A DNA stretch of 64,000 nucleotides from Mucilaginibacter inviolabilis (GCF_011089895.1 NZ_JAANAT010000001.1:310001-374000), one strand, 5' to 3'. Counted from the first letter of the stretch, positions 1 through 10,800 are shown. The notes: generated by a model from the sequence alone, not told the origin. A program made the numbers and translations.

Positions 1-1
1 T

Positions 2-670
2 AAACGGGATGAGTATTATAAGGACGGAGGTAAAGCCAAAGCCGATTATCCTGGAGATATGTTGCAGTATCTACAGGACAAAGCAGTTCCGTTTGATACC
101 ATTGCGCAGATAGTAAAACTGGCTGGGATGGAAGAGACATTCCGCAAAACCGATTTTACCTTTTTTGCTCCTGATGATGATGTTATCAAAAGGACTATTG
201 GCAATAACAAAACAGATGGCTCATTAAATAAATTTTTGTTCGATGCCGGACGCGATACCGTGAAAAAATTGTCGGACATCGACTCCGCGATTTGGAAAAA
301 ATATTTACAGCGATATATGTTTAAAGGCATCAACAGGCTTAAAGATTACCCGCAGATAGATCTTACACTGCAAAACCAATACCCTGGAGCTTTATACTAC
401 TCTTATAGCGGAGATGTGGTGAATATTGGGGTGATATACGGCGATGCCAATAACGTAAAATATATTGGCCCCCGTACACTGGTAATAGGATTTATAAATG
501 ATATAAATAATGCAGAAAATGCAGTTTTCCGTACCCTCATATCTTCCTCGGATATTAAACCCAAAAACGGGGTAGTGCACACCCTGCAATATAACGGTGC
601 TTACTTTGGATTTAACCCCAGCGACTTTTACGAAGAGATTTATTTCGCGGGACTTCATCCATCCAATTAA
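2..670 (+). CDS. Fasciclin (FAS1) domain protein, 5' end outside window
   Basis: The reading frame is open to the left edge, so only the last 222 residues are visible and the start and any lipobox are missing. The visible part carries one FAS1-type domain: an FTFFAPDDDVIKR block near residues 53-65 and a C-terminal SSDIKPKNGVVHTL block, which match the two conserved FAS1 segments. FAS1 domains are extracellular adhesion or binding modules, and lipid-anchored fasciclin proteins are common in Sphingobacteriaceae PULs beside SusC/SusD. The next gene starts 40 bp downstream on the same strand, so this is probably an upstream member of the same surface-lipoprotein operon. A glycan-binding role is inferred from context only. 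Confidence 0.75.
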   Translation, partial: KRDEYYKDGGKAKADYPGDMLQYLQDKAVPFDTIAQIVKLAGMEETFRKTDFTFFAPDDDVIKRTIGNNKTDGSLNKFLFDAGRDTVKKLSDIDSAIWKKYLQRYMFKGINRLKDYPQIDLTLQNQYPGALYYSYSGDVVNIGVIYGDANNVKYIGPRTLVIGFINDINNAENAVFRTLISSSDIKPKNGVVHTLQYNGAYFGFNPSDFYEEIYFAGLHPSN

Positions 671-710
671 AATGTTATAAATGATTTTTTCAATGGTAAT
701 GAATTGAAAC

Positions 711-2321
711 ATGAGCAAAATTAACTACATCATAACGATTATCCTTGCTGTATTTACCCTGGAGGCATGTAAAAAGGATAAAACAGAGTTTTCGGATCCA
801 TATGGAGACGGAAAACCACCCTTGGGAGTTACGCTAAGCAGAGATGCTACGCCTACACCTGCAACGGGTTCGGTGGGTACAGAGGTAACTTTTAAGGCTA
901 CCGGGCTTATACCCTTTAAGGATAAAATAAAGTTTATGTTCAACGGCGAACCCGGTCAGGTTACTGAAGTCACGGAATCAACCATTAAAGTAAAAGTGCC
1001 TCCGTTTGGCAGCACAGGCATTACTTCTATTGCTATAGATGACCAGTTAGTGATTGGCCCAATATTTAAGGTGACCGGATTAATCAATATTGATCCTTCA
1101 TTCAGGGCCACGGCAGGGGCAAATAATTATGTAAATCAGGTATATCCGTTAGCCGATGGTCGAAATCTGATACTTGGTTGGTTTACCAATTATGATAATA
1201 AAGGGATTATTACCCCACTTAACAGACTTGTAAGAACATCGGCCGATGGCGAGTTTGACCGTACATTCAGAACCGGTAAAGCAGCAAACGGAGGTTTATC
1301 CAGAGTTATTGAACTCGGTGGGAAATATATTATTGCCGGTGGGTTTAGCGGTTACAATCAACGTACAGAAAATATCAGCAATATTACCAGTTTAAATATT
1401 GATGGCAGCATTGATACGATAGGTATAAAGACCTACAGAAGACCATCGCAAACGGATACAACTAAGTACTTCCCCAAATTCAACGGAGGAACCAATGATT
1501 TTATAGGCAAGATATATAAGCACCAGAATAAGATACTGGCAACAGGTAACTTCAGATATTATGTACGCCGGGTTTATACCGAGCATAATCATGATTTTAC
1601 CCGCGATACAGTAATATTGGATAGTACAGAAATACGGCAGGTGATTCGTTTTAATCTTGACGGGTCACTGGATAAAACTTATCGTTTTGACATGGGCGCT
1701 AACAAAGGTCGGCCCTCGGCAAATGGGCCAATTGATTCTTATATGCATACCGATGCAGACCAATTGGAAAAACTGGTGCTGTTTGGAAGTTTTACCACAT
1801 TTGATCAGAAAGCCGCTGGTCGTCTGATACGGTTAGGTGCCGATGGTAAAATTGACGCATCGTTTAAAACCGGTGTAGGTACTGATAATAGTATCTCATC
1901 TTTAACATACAATGCCGTAACCAAAAAATATCTTATAACGGGGATATTCAGGACATATGACGGCAAATCGGCTATTAGCATGGCTTTGCTCAATACGGAT
2001 GGTTCGCTTGACCAAACCTTTAACGCCAAATCATTTGAAGGAGGATATCCGGGCTTTGCCCGTCAACTCGATGATGGGCTGATTGTAGTTAGCGGCAGTT
2101 TCAAAAAATATGATAACGTTACGCGTAATGGCTTTATGGTATTAAACGCCAAAGGTGAATTGGCAGCGAATTATAATTCCACAGGGCCATTCTCGGGTAC
2201 TTTGAATGATATCATACAAACCAAGTCGGCTGACGGAAAAAGAGGATTGTTGCTAATTGGAGGGTTTGATCGCTTTGACAACGTACAGGTTAGTAATATC
2301 ATACGCGTAACCATTGAATAA
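711..2321 (+). CDS. DUF5008-type lipoprotein: IPT/TIG domain plus delta-60 (DUF5122) propeller repeats
   Basis: The protein has 536 residues. A signal peptide ends in a lipobox with Cys20 (LEAC), followed by KKDK, typical of an outer-surface lipoprotein. Residues about 38-125 look like an IPT/TIG immunoglobulin-like fold (VGTEVTFKATGL...). The rest is a series of delta-60/DUF5122 repeats, seen as recurring DPSF, DRTF, DKTY, DASF and DQTF motifs each followed by an LxxGxF strand, consistent with a beta-propeller. Such proteins occur in Sphingobacteriaceae PULs and are presumed surface glycan-binding proteins; no enzymatic motif is visible. It sits in a same-strand series of five lipoprotein genes with short gaps, 30 bp before the next one. 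Confidence 0.8.
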   Translation: MSKINYIITIILAVFTLEACKKDKTEFSDPYGDGKPPLGVTLSRDATPTPATGSVGTEVTFKATGLIPFKDKIKFMFNGEPGQVTEVTESTIKVKVPPFGSTGITSIAIDDQLVIGPIFKVTGLINIDPSFRATAGANNYVNQVYPLADGRNLILGWFTNYDNKGIITPLNRLVRTSADGEFDRTFRTGKAANGGLSRVIELGGKYIIAGGFSGYNQRTENISNITSLNIDGSIDTIGIKTYRRPSQTDTTKYFPKFNGGTNDFIGKIYKHQNKILATGNFRYYVRRVYTEHNHDFTRDTVILDSTEIRQVIRFNLDGSLDKTYRFDMGANKGRPSANGPIDSYMHTDADQLEKLVLFGSFTTFDQKAAGRLIRLGADGKIDASFKTGVGTDNSISSLTYNAVTKKYLITGIFRTYDGKSAISMALLNTDGSLDQTFNAKSFEGGYPGFARQLDDGLIVVSGSFKKYDNVTRNGFMVLNAKGELAANYNSTGPFSGTLNDIIQTKSADGKRGLLLIGGFDRFDNVQVSNIIRVTIE

Positions 2322-2351
2322 ATTTTAAGAGAACCTATAATTTATAAAGAG

Positions 2352-4052
2352 ATGCGGAACAGGAAAAAATATAAAGGAATAATTTTTTCGATCATTTGTG
2401 CATTGGCTGTAGCGGCTGTATCATGTAATAAGGATTTTGTGCGTGCACTGTCCGATAAAAATTATACGGATACGGCCAAAGCATCATTTGGCCAGCGCAA
2501 GGTGCTTTACCTTATTGTTGACGGAGCAAGGGGGGCGTCTGTAAGTAGTGCCAATGTACCCAATATTAAAGCCTTGTTGCCCAATTCAATTTACAGTTGG
2601 GTTGCACTGAGTGACCCGGATTCGACCCGCGATGTAAGTAATTGGGCCAATATGCTTACCGGTGTTAAAAAAGAAAAACACAAGGTTTTATCCGATGATC
2701 TTACAGGTAACAATCTGGCAACTTATCCTGTGTTTTTTGAACGGGTAAAAGAAGAAAAACCGAGTGCTAAGATTGTGTCTTTTTCGTCATCGGCTATTTT
2801 TAAGAACAAGCTGACGCAGAGCGCTGCAATAAATCAATTATTTGATACTGACGAACAGATCAAAACCGCTGTTGTAAATAATCTTAATGCCGATACGGCA
2901 CAATTGATCCTGGGTCATTTTAATGATATTGAAGAAGCCGGTGCCAAATATGGATATGATAATTCGCGGACTCAGTATAAAGCCGCTATTGAAAAGTTTG
3001 ATGGCTACGTTGGCGAAATAATTACTGCACTTAAAAATAGGAAGAATTATGCCAGCGAAGACTGGCTGGTGGTGATAGCTTCAAGCGGTGGCGGTAAGTT
3101 TGCTATTCCGGCTAATCAGGATGATAATACGGTTTTCAGTAATACAGCTGCAAATACCTTTACTATTTATTATAATCCAAGATATAAACAGAGGGTAATA
3201 GGTAAGCCGTTTACGGGTAACAGATATCTGGGCCGTACTGTGCGCTTAAAAGATACAGCTGTTAGGGCAGAGATAGATACTGCTGATATTTTTAATCTGG
3301 ATGATACCACCAAGTTTACCATTGAGCTAAAAGTCAAGAAAAACGAAGACAAGTTCTTTTGGCCAAGTATTCTGGGTAAAAGAAAAGAGTGGTCTGCTGG
3401 CCACCCCGGTGTGGGCTGGGTAATTTACCTGGAAGATGCTTACTGGTATTTTGAATTTCGGGGTACTAAGGATAATGATTACCATCAATGCCGGGGAGGC
3501 GATCTGCAAAAAGGTAGATGGCAAAATCTTACTGCCAAATGTGAAATACGTGCTGGTAAACGATATATCAGAACATACACCGATGGTGTTTTCAATAATG
3601 AATTGGAGGTAACTGCGTCTGGTAGCTTTAGTAATAATAGCCCGCTGAAATTAGGTTTTTTAAATGGTACGGGACATGGTACGCCTGATGTATATGTAAG
3701 CGATATCAGGTTCTTTAAAGTTGATGTGCCTGATGCTGTGATTGGTAATTATGCTTGTGAAACATCCATCAGTGAAGGTCACCCTTATTATTCTTTTCTT
3801 GCAGCCTACTGGCCAGGCACAGATGGACAGGGAGATAAAATCAGAGATGTTGGCCCGCAAGCCCGCGATTTTCAATTAAAGGGAAATTATAAATGGGAGG
3901 ATTTTAATGACCTCATTTGTCCACCACCTGCAGGAGCGCTTGCTGTATTTGTTCCGCAAACGGCAGATATCCCGGCACAAATAATAAACTGGTTCAGAAT
4001 ACCCAATAGGCAGGCATGGGGCCTTGATGGCCGTGTTTGGCTTGATCAATAA
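2352..4052 (+). CDS. DUF4983-type lipoprotein: degenerate alkaline-phosphatase-like domain plus LamG-like domain
   Basis: The protein has 566 residues with lipobox Cys25 (AVSC). Residues about 48-275 read as an alkaline-phosphatase/phosphodiesterase-like fold: a VLYLIVDGARG first metal-site strand (Asp57), an internal D-x-G motif and an SxxG motif near the end of the domain. The metal-binding His and Asp-His are absent: Ala198 stands where D-x-x-G-H is expected, and S244-S245-G246-G247 replaces S-D-H-G. From about residue 287 a LamG/concanavalin-like domain follows (FTIELKVKKNED, GRWQNLTAKCE, LKLGFLNGTG). The likely role is surface glycan binding rather than hydrolysis. It is in line with its lipoprotein neighbours, and the next gene starts 28 bp downstream. 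Confidence 0.75.
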   Translation: MRNRKKYKGIIFSIICALAVAAVSCNKDFVRALSDKNYTDTAKASFGQRKVLYLIVDGARGASVSSANVPNIKALLPNSIYSWVALSDPDSTRDVSNWANMLTGVKKEKHKVLSDDLTGNNLATYPVFFERVKEEKPSAKIVSFSSSAIFKNKLTQSAAINQLFDTDEQIKTAVVNNLNADTAQLILGHFNDIEEAGAKYGYDNSRTQYKAAIEKFDGYVGEIITALKNRKNYASEDWLVVIASSGGGKFAIPANQDDNTVFSNTAANTFTIYYNPRYKQRVIGKPFTGNRYLGRTVRLKDTAVRAEIDTADIFNLDDTTKFTIELKVKKNEDKFFWPSILGKRKEWSAGHPGVGWVIYLEDAYWYFEFRGTKDNDYHQCRGGDLQKGRWQNLTAKCEIRAGKRYIRTYTDGVFNNELEVTASGSFSNNSPLKLGFLNGTGHGTPDVYVSDIRFFKVDVPDAVIGNYACETSISEGHPYYSFLAAYWPGTDGQGDKIRDVGPQARDFQLKGNYKWEDFNDLICPPPAGALAVFVPQTADIPAQIINWFRIPNRQAWGLDGRVWLDQ

Positions 4053-4080
4053 AATTAACCACAATAAACTAAATTATTTG

Positions 4081-5517
4081 ATGATGAAAAAATATAAGTA
4101 TAGTTTGCTTATAGGATTGTTTATACTGCTGGCAGGAGCCTGCAGGCAAAATGATCTGAATGATTTAAGTCCGGTTAAAAACACAGATAGGGACATTTCT
4201 GGTGCAGGCACCAATAATGGTGGTATAACTGCAGACAATGAAACTGTTAAGGTCCCATTTAAAATATCATTGTCAGGGCCGGCAAGTAAAGCTTTTCAGG
4301 TGGGTATCACCCTTAATAATGATACCGTAAATAAGTTGATCGCCAATGGAACGCTAAAAAATACAATAGTATTACCAGCAGGAGCAATTGATTATTCAAG
4401 CGTAATTAATGTGTTATTTGGGGCTGATACTGCTATGTCGGTCGCTACCATCAGGTTATCGGCTATTGAGGCCAATTATGGCAAAAATGTAGCTTTTGCA
4501 TTTAAACTAACCGACCCGGGTAAGGGTAACCAAATCAAAGGCGGGCAATCAAATATATTGGTAGTGCTTGATACTAAAGCCATTGTTAAGGAAAGTGATA
4601 TTCACTACCTGTCACTTTTAAATGGTGGTGGTATTATGGATGTTGATTATCAGAAAAACTATACCACATCACCGGCTGGTATTACAATTCCTCTAACCAT
4701 AAACCTGGCGGGTGTTCCAGCTGGAGCATTCAATGTTAAAGTAAAATTAAACATGGATACCATAGCTACTCTTGTAAACAGCAAGGTGCTGCCTGATAAT
4801 ACCATCGCCCTCAAGCCAGATCAGTTTACAATTGACACATTGATAAGAGTAAACTCCAATGCAGCTACCGCGCAAATACGTTTATCAATAGGTTGGCCTA
4901 TTTTTGACGCCAACATAACAGCCAATAAACGCTTTGGCTTTGTGGTGAGTCTGGCCGGCCCAACAAAGCATATTTTACACCCTACAAACAGTAAATTGAT
5001 TGTTTTGGTACAGCCCGGTGTAAATCTCGATAATAACTCATATATAACCGGTAGTGGCACCGGTTTAAAAGCTGAATATTTTTCAAATAATCAACAGCTT
5101 GATTTTGATGGCAGAAAACCAGATCTGATACGAATAGAACCTACTATTGATTGGCCAAATGATGGGGTTTGGCAGCCTACAATACCAAACATAAGTCATG
5201 ATAATTGTTCGACCCGATGGACGGGTGAGTTTCTTGCCCCCGTGCGAGGGGAATATGTTTTTTGGCAAAACGAGTGGGACGACGGATCGAGATTATTTAT
5301 CGACGGCAAAGCCATTATCAATGATTTTACTACAGAGTGGGATAAAGACAGCCGTACCGCCAAGATATTCTTAGAACGCGGAAAACGTTATAAAATAGAA
5401 GCGGACCACCGTCAAAATGGTGGAGGAAAACGGGCGAGGCTAACTTTTGAAGTGCCATCAGCGGGCATTAATGGCCGAAGAATAGTACCGCAAAGCCAAT
5501 TATATCCGGCTCCGTAA
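4081..5517 (+). CDS. Lipoprotein with two DUF1735-like domains and a C-terminal PA14 domain
   Basis: An in-frame ATG at 4024 would overlap the previous gene and place 19 non-signal residues before the signal peptide, so the start is set at 4081 (or 4084), giving 478 residues with lipobox Cys21 (GAC). Two tandem domains of about 115 residues (roughly 55-170 and 200-315) share the pattern VPFKISLSGPASKAFQV / IPLTINLAGVPAGAFNV and end in a LIVLV strand, as in DUF1735. Residues about 335-475 form a PA14 domain (GLKAEYFSN, TRWTGEFLAP, DDGSRLFIDGK), a beta-barrel often found in sugar-binding proteins. This is probably a surface glycan-binding protein of the same PUL. No catalytic motif is visible. 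Confidence 0.78.
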   Translation: MMKKYKYSLLIGLFILLAGACRQNDLNDLSPVKNTDRDISGAGTNNGGITADNETVKVPFKISLSGPASKAFQVGITLNNDTVNKLIANGTLKNTIVLPAGAIDYSSVINVLFGADTAMSVATIRLSAIEANYGKNVAFAFKLTDPGKGNQIKGGQSNILVVLDTKAIVKESDIHYLSLLNGGGIMDVDYQKNYTTSPAGITIPLTINLAGVPAGAFNVKVKLNMDTIATLVNSKVLPDNTIALKPDQFTIDTLIRVNSNAATAQIRLSIGWPIFDANITANKRFGFVVSLAGPTKHILHPTNSKLIVLVQPGVNLDNNSYITGSGTGLKAEYFSNNQQLDFDGRKPDLIRIEPTIDWPNDGVWQPTIPNISHDNCSTRWTGEFLAPVRGEYVFWQNEWDDGSRLFIDGKAIINDFTTEWDKDSRTAKIFLERGKRYKIEADHRQNGGGKRARLTFEVPSAGINGRRIVPQSQLYPAP

Positions 5518-5553
5518 ACCAATTATGATGATTGCTAAATGAAAATTAAGGAC

Positions 5554-6366
5554 ATGAAAAAGGTATTAGATATTATATCTGTATTTTCAATAGCGGCAAT
5601 ATTATTTGCCGGATGTAAAAAAGATAAAGCAGCACCTAAGGTTGAGCCGGATGTGCCTAAGCCAACAGCAGGATTCACAGCTGCCCGCACAGATAGTGTT
5701 GACTTTTTAAGTTATCAGTTTACCAGCACCTCAACCAATTACACCGATATATTGTGGCAGTTTGGGGATGATAGCACGTCGGCAGAAAAAGCACCGAAAC
5801 ACAGGTATGCTTTTGATGGTTTGTATCACGTAGTATTAACCGCAAGAAACTCTCAGGGATATTCAGCTGCCAGGGAGATAATACTAAATGTAGCCGATCC
5901 AAACTTTGACCGGACCAAGGTTGGTGAAAGCTATTTTGCTACCATAGGAGGCACGTTAACGGTATCGCGCGATAATGGAGGCGGACCTACGGCTGGCGAA
6001 GGCTCATTAAAAGTTGTTGATGGCGATCCCAATACTAAGTTTTTCCAATCGGGTTTCTCCGGCGATCTGGTGATGAAATTTGAGCTTAAAACACCAGCAG
6101 TAGCAGGTGCCTACACTATGACATCTGCAAATGACTCGCCAGACCGTGACCCCAAAAGCTGGGTACTCCAGGGCTCTGAAGATGGTATACGCTGGATAAA
6201 TTTGCACAGCAAAAACAATGAGAGTTTCCCAAATCGTTTGCAACGGATTATATACCACTTTAACAACAATGTAGCATACAAATTTTACAGGATAAGCATT
6301 AAGGCCAATAATGGTGCCCGTGATTTTCAAATGGCTGAGTGGACGGTTAACAAAAAGCAACCATAA
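5554..6366 (+). CDS. PKD domain plus discoidin-like (F5/8 type C) lipoprotein
   Basis: The start is chosen at 5554 because an AAGGA lies just upstream and the signal peptide then begins MKK; an in-frame ATG at 5539 adds five residues. The product has 270 residues with lipobox Cys21 (FAGC). Residues about 35-110 are a PKD domain with the diagnostic WQFGDDSTS and HRYAFDGLYHVVLTA segments. Residues about 120-265 look like an F5/8 C or CBM32-type jelly roll (DGDPNTKFF, SWVLQGSEDGIRW, YKFYRISIKANNG). It closes the five-gene surface-lipoprotein run and most likely binds glycan outside the cell. A 164-bp gap with a regulatory array separates it from the next gene, which suggests a new transcription unit. 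Confidence 0.8.
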   Translation: MKKVLDIISVFSIAAILFAGCKKDKAAPKVEPDVPKPTAGFTAARTDSVDFLSYQFTSTSTNYTDILWQFGDDSTSAEKAPKHRYAFDGLYHVVLTARNSQGYSAAREIILNVADPNFDRTKVGESYFATIGGTLTVSRDNGGGPTAGEGSLKVVDGDPNTKFFQSGFSGDLVMKFELKTPAVAGAYTMTSANDSPDRDPKSWVLQGSEDGIRWINLHSKNNESFPNRLQRIIYHFNNNVAYKFYRISIKANNGARDFQMAEWTVNKKQP

Positions 6367-6419
6367 TCGTTAATAATTATTATTTTGAAATAAGGCCTTT
6401 ACTTGTATTAAACTTTCAC

Positions 6420-6464
6420 ATTAAGGGAATATTAACTTTTTTTTAATGGGCTGGCTGTTATTTG
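6420..6464 (+). promoter_or_regulatory. Triple heptamer array (11-bp period) plus TTATTTG box before the GH43 gene
   Basis: ATTAAGG starts at 6420, ATTAACT at 6431 and TTTAATG at 6442, exactly 11 bp apart. TTATTTG begins at 6458, 9 bp after the last heptamer, and the GH43 start codon is 67 bp further on. The same arrangement precedes the SusC genes at 7864 and 16961. I infer a SARP-type activator site overlapping a promoter. Confidence 0.65.
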
Positions 6465-6530
6465 CTCGTGAGTTGATGAGCTAAATCGGCTGAGCCTGAT
6501 AAATTAAATTCAAGTAATATTCTATATAAT

Positions 6531-7484
6531 ATGAAAATAAATACACAAACATTTGCGGGACTATCCCTAGTTATTTACCTCTTTTTTCCGTTGGCGGGTA
6601 AGGCACAAAACCCTATTATTCGAAATATTTATACAGCAGATCCATCTGCCCATGTTTGGAGTGATGGAAGGCTATATGTTTATCCATCTCATGATGTTGA
6701 CCCTCCGCGAGGATGCGACCTGATGGATAAATACCATGTGTTTTCTACGGATGATATGGTACACTGGAAAGACCACGGTGAGATACTTAACGCAAGCGAC
6801 GTAGCCTGGGGGCGGAAAGAGGGTGGTTTTATGTGGGCACCCGATTGTGCCTATAAAAATGGTAAGTATTATTTTTATTTCCCGCATCCTAGTGGAACGG
6901 ACTGGAATAAAACCTGGAAGGTTGGGATTGCTACCAGCACAAAACCTGCTAGTGGTTTTGTGTCACAAGGATATCTTGATCTGGGCGATGACAGTCGCTC
7001 TATGATTGACCCTTGTGTGTTCGTTGATGACGATGGTCAAGCTTATTTTTATTACGGCGGTGGTGGCAGATGTGTTGGTACAAAGTTAAAAAGTAATATG
7101 ACGGAAATAGCTGAACCATTGAAAACAATGGATGGCCTAAAGGATTTCCATGAGGCCACCTGGATATTCAAGAGAAATAATATTTATTACCTGACGTATG
7201 CAGATAACCATACCGAAAATGGCAAAGGAGCCAACAGGCTCAATTACGCCACAAGCAAAAGCCCTCTTGGGCCTTGGACTTATGGCGGTGTTTATCTGGA
7301 GCCAACAGGTTGTGATACCAGTCATGGCTCTGTGGTTGAGTATAAAGGTGAATGGTATGCTTTTTATCACAATAGCGTATTATCAGGTCGTGGAAATTTA
7401 CGGTCGGTTTGTGTCGATAAGTTGAATTTTAATGAAGACGGATCAATACAAAAGGTAATTCAAACGGGTATGCTAAGTCAGTAG
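6531..7484 (+). CDS. Secreted glycoside hydrolase family 43 enzyme
   Basis: The protein has 317 residues. A signal peptide ends at GKA before Gln26, so it is exported and not a lipoprotein. It shows the five-bladed propeller signature of GH43: catalytic base candidate Asp37 in YTADPSAHVW, the pKa-modulating Asp160 in MIDPCVFVDDDG, and general acid candidate Glu208 in FHEATW. GH43 enzymes act mostly as arabinofuranosidases, xylosidases or galactosidases; the exact specificity cannot be read here. It has its own heptamer array upstream and a strong terminator downstream, so it is probably a single-gene unit co-regulated with the PUL that follows rather than with the lipoproteins before it. Confidence 0.88.
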   Translation: MKINTQTFAGLSLVIYLFFPLAGKAQNPIIRNIYTADPSAHVWSDGRLYVYPSHDVDPPRGCDLMDKYHVFSTDDMVHWKDHGEILNASDVAWGRKEGGFMWAPDCAYKNGKYYFYFPHPSGTDWNKTWKVGIATSTKPASGFVSQGYLDLGDDSRSMIDPCVFVDDDGQAYFYYGGGGRCVGTKLKSNMTEIAEPLKTMDGLKDFHEATWIFKRNNIYYLTYADNHTENGKGANRLNYATSKSPLGPWTYGGVYLEPTGCDTSHGSVVEYKGEWYAFYHNSVLSGRGNLRSVCVDKLNFNEDGSIQKVIQTGMLSQ

Positions 7485-7529
7485 TAACATTTTATACTCC
7501 ATCAATTAGTTTAATCCGCGTTTTTATAA

Positions 7530-7571
7530 AAATGCCCCCTTTAATGTTTTTTAAAAGGGGGCATTTTTTAT
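7530..7571 (+). terminator. Rho-independent terminator after GH43 gene
   Basis: AAATGCCCCCTTT on the left pairs with AAAGGGGGCATTT on the right around a short AT-rich loop, followed by a T run. It lies about 45 bp after the GH43 stop codon. Confidence 0.88.
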
Positions 7572-7769
7572 ATGTGTATAAACAGTACCCGTAAGTGATT
7601 TTCGCAATCCCGCAGTTTATCTCTACTATAAAAGCAATATAATTTATAGGTGTTTCTCCCAAACTTAAGCTAATGATACGATGGTTTTTACATTAAACTC
7701 TGAATTTGTTACCGATATAAATATTTGAATTTAAGTGTGTTGTGTTTAGTGGCTCTCTGTTATTGCTAT

Positions 7770-7814
7770 ATTAATCTGTTATTAAGATTTTATTAATGCC
7801 CGAGAGGTTATTTA
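7770..7814 (+). promoter_or_regulatory. Triple heptamer array (11-bp period) plus TTATTTA box before SusC
   Basis: ATTAATC at 7770, ATTAAGA at 7781 and ATTAATG at 7792 are exactly 11 bp apart. TTATTTA begins at 7808, 9 bp after the last heptamer, and the SusC start codon is 50 bp downstream. Spacing is identical to the array before the GH43 gene. The rest of the 7572-7769 interval holds nothing else I recognise. Confidence 0.65.
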
Positions 7815-7863
7815 CTCCTAGTTAAATAAACCAATTTTTTATAACCCAAATTTTCAATAGAGC

Positions 7864-10800
7864 ATGAAAAGATTTTTATGTATACTGTTGGTATGCTGTA
7901 TAACATGGAGTAGTTACGCCGCAGCCACGCACTTAAAAGGCAAATATGCCTCGGCCGTTGCGCCTATAAATGGTAAAGTTAAGGATAGTAAAGGTGTGCC
8001 GCTGCCTGGCGTATCTATAAAAGTACAGGGAAGTAATACCATCGCCTTAACTGATGCTAATGGTGCGTTTAAAATAGATGCCCCGACAGGCGCCACACTG
8101 ATATTCACTTATGTTGGTTTCGAAGACCAGAAAGTAGTTTTTAACGGACAAGCTTCCCTGGACATTACCTTGATTGATAAAACCATTGGTTTAAATGAGG
8201 TGGTTGCTGTAGGTTATGGTATTCAACAGAAAAGGGATGTGACCGGAGCTACTAGTTCTGTTACCGCCAAAGAGATAGCCAAACGGCCATTGGTTAGGGT
8301 AGAGCAGGCCTTACAAGGTACCACAGCAGGGATAACTGTATCCAGTAATAGTGGTCAGCCAGGTGCAGGCTTAAGCGTAAAAATACGAGGAGCCAATTCA
8401 ATCACCGGGTCTACAGAGCCTTTATATGTTATAGATGGTTATATTGGTGGCAGTATCGAATCGATAAGTCCAAGCGATATCCAGTCACTGGAGATATTGA
8501 AGGATGCATCCGCAACAGCCATCTACGGTTCACGCGGTGCCAATGGTGTGGTACTCATCACCACCAGGAGCGGTAAATCAGGCAAACCTATCATCAATAT
8601 CAATACCTGGTTCAGTAAAGCAAGCGTACCTAAAGAGCTAAGTTTGATGAATGCTTATGATTTTGCCCGTACCTTAAATGCACAGTACGCCACAACCGGT
8701 AATCCACCCGCGTTTTCTGATGCTGATTTGGCCAATTTTAAAAATAACCCAGGTACCGATTGGCAAAAAGCCGTGCAGCAAAAGCCATGGATCAGAAGCT
8801 ATCAGGGTGATATATCAGGGGGCAGTGATAATGTGAATTACCTGGTATCATTCAACCATCTTGATCAGCCTGGTTTGATTCTTAACCAGTACTATAAAAG
8901 AACCACGCTGCGAGCCAACCTGGGTATTAAACTGAATGACCGGATGGATTTGAAAGTGAACCTTACCGCCCTACTACCACAAAGTCGTAATACAGGTTAT
9001 GCGGGTGATATCACCGATCCGTTTGCACAAGCCAGTCAATGGGATCCTACTTCACCTGTGCGTGATGCCAGTGGCAACTATATCTTAAGATCCCAGTATG
9101 CATCAAACCAAATAAATCCGGTGGCTCAGGCCAATAATCAACAGGTAGATGTAAGTACTACTAATATAACCGGTACCGGTGTATTTACCTACCGTATAAC
9201 TAATGATCTGACTTTGACATCCAATAATACCTATGAAAATCAATCACAATTAACCCAAACATTGTATGGTTTACAAACCAGTTTGGGTCTGGTAGGAGGT
9301 GATTATGCTGCTGCAGCTACCGGTAGGTATCGTGCTTATCAAACAAGCGATTTCTTAACGTATAAGAAAAAGTTGGGCGATCATGCATTAACGGTTACCG
9401 CATTATATGAGTTTCAAAACCATCAGAATACCAATATTAATGCACAATCAAAAAATTTGTCCACCTATGCTTTGGGCTATTATAACCTAGGCCTGGGTAC
9501 CACACAACTTACTACATCGGGGTATTATCAGGATGCCCTACAATCGTTCATGGGCAGGGTTAATTACGCCTATAAAGATAAGTACCTGTTGACAGCTAGT
9601 TTACGTTCTGACGGCTCGTCGCATTTGGTTCAAAAATACAGTACTTTTCCATCCCTAGCATTTGGCTGGAATGCTGCACGCGAAAGTTTTATTGAAAAAT
9701 GGAATGTTTTCTCTGACTTAAAATTACGTGCAAGTTGGGGTAAAACCGGTAACCAGGCTGTAGCTCCCTATGCTACTATCCCGCAATATGTAACTGGCGG
9801 GGCAGCTTATTACTTTGATGGTACAACGCCATCAATCAGTACCCCGTTGGGTACGCCGGTATCTAATACTTTGAAGTGGGAAACCACCACTACTACGGAT
9901 GCGGGTTTAGATATGTCGTTTTTTAAAGGCCGTTTAACATTAACCGTTGACGCTTATCAAAAAAAGATCAACAATTTATTATACGCTAAACAAGTGCCTG
10001 CTTATGACGGAGGAGGTACCTATTTAGCTAATATCGGTAGTTTGGAGAATAAAGGTATTGAGTTTGCTTTAGGCGGAACACCATTAGCCGGGAAGCTGCA
10101 TTGGTCTACCAATTTTACCATATCATTTAATAAAAACAGAATTACCAGTTTAGGCGGCGATGACAACATTGTGGTAAACAATATTGGTTCGGCACAAACC
10201 GGAGTATCCATATTAAAAGTAGGTATGCCATTGGGTGAGTTTTATGGTTATCAGTTTTTAGGTACCTGGAAAACGAGCGAAGCTGCACAGGCCGCACAAT
10301 TTGGTATGAAACCCGGTGATGCTAAATATACCGATGTAAACGGTGACCATAAATATACTGGTGCTGATTTGATGCCTATTGGTAATGGCACACCTAAATA
10401 TAGTTTCGGCTTTATTAACGATGTAAGCTATGGTAATTTTACCTTGAGTTTTATGTTCCAGGGGACACATGGCAACCAGATCTACAGCGGTACCATTCCT
10501 TATACTTTAGGTGGTTTGGGTGATGCTCGTAATGCTACATCCACAACCGCGCTCAATATTTGGACACCAACAAATCAAACCAATAACCCTACATTCAGTA
10601 GCACTAGTCAGAATTTTATCAATAGCAGTCGCTTTGTTTACAACGCAAGCTATATCAAGCTCAAAAACCTGTCATTGGGTTACACTATACCTACCAGCAT
10701 TTTAAATCGCGCAGGGTTTAAAAGTGTAGAAGTTTATGTGAGCGGGCAAAATATCTGGACGATTACCAAATACCCAGGCTATGATCCGGAAGTTTCTAAC

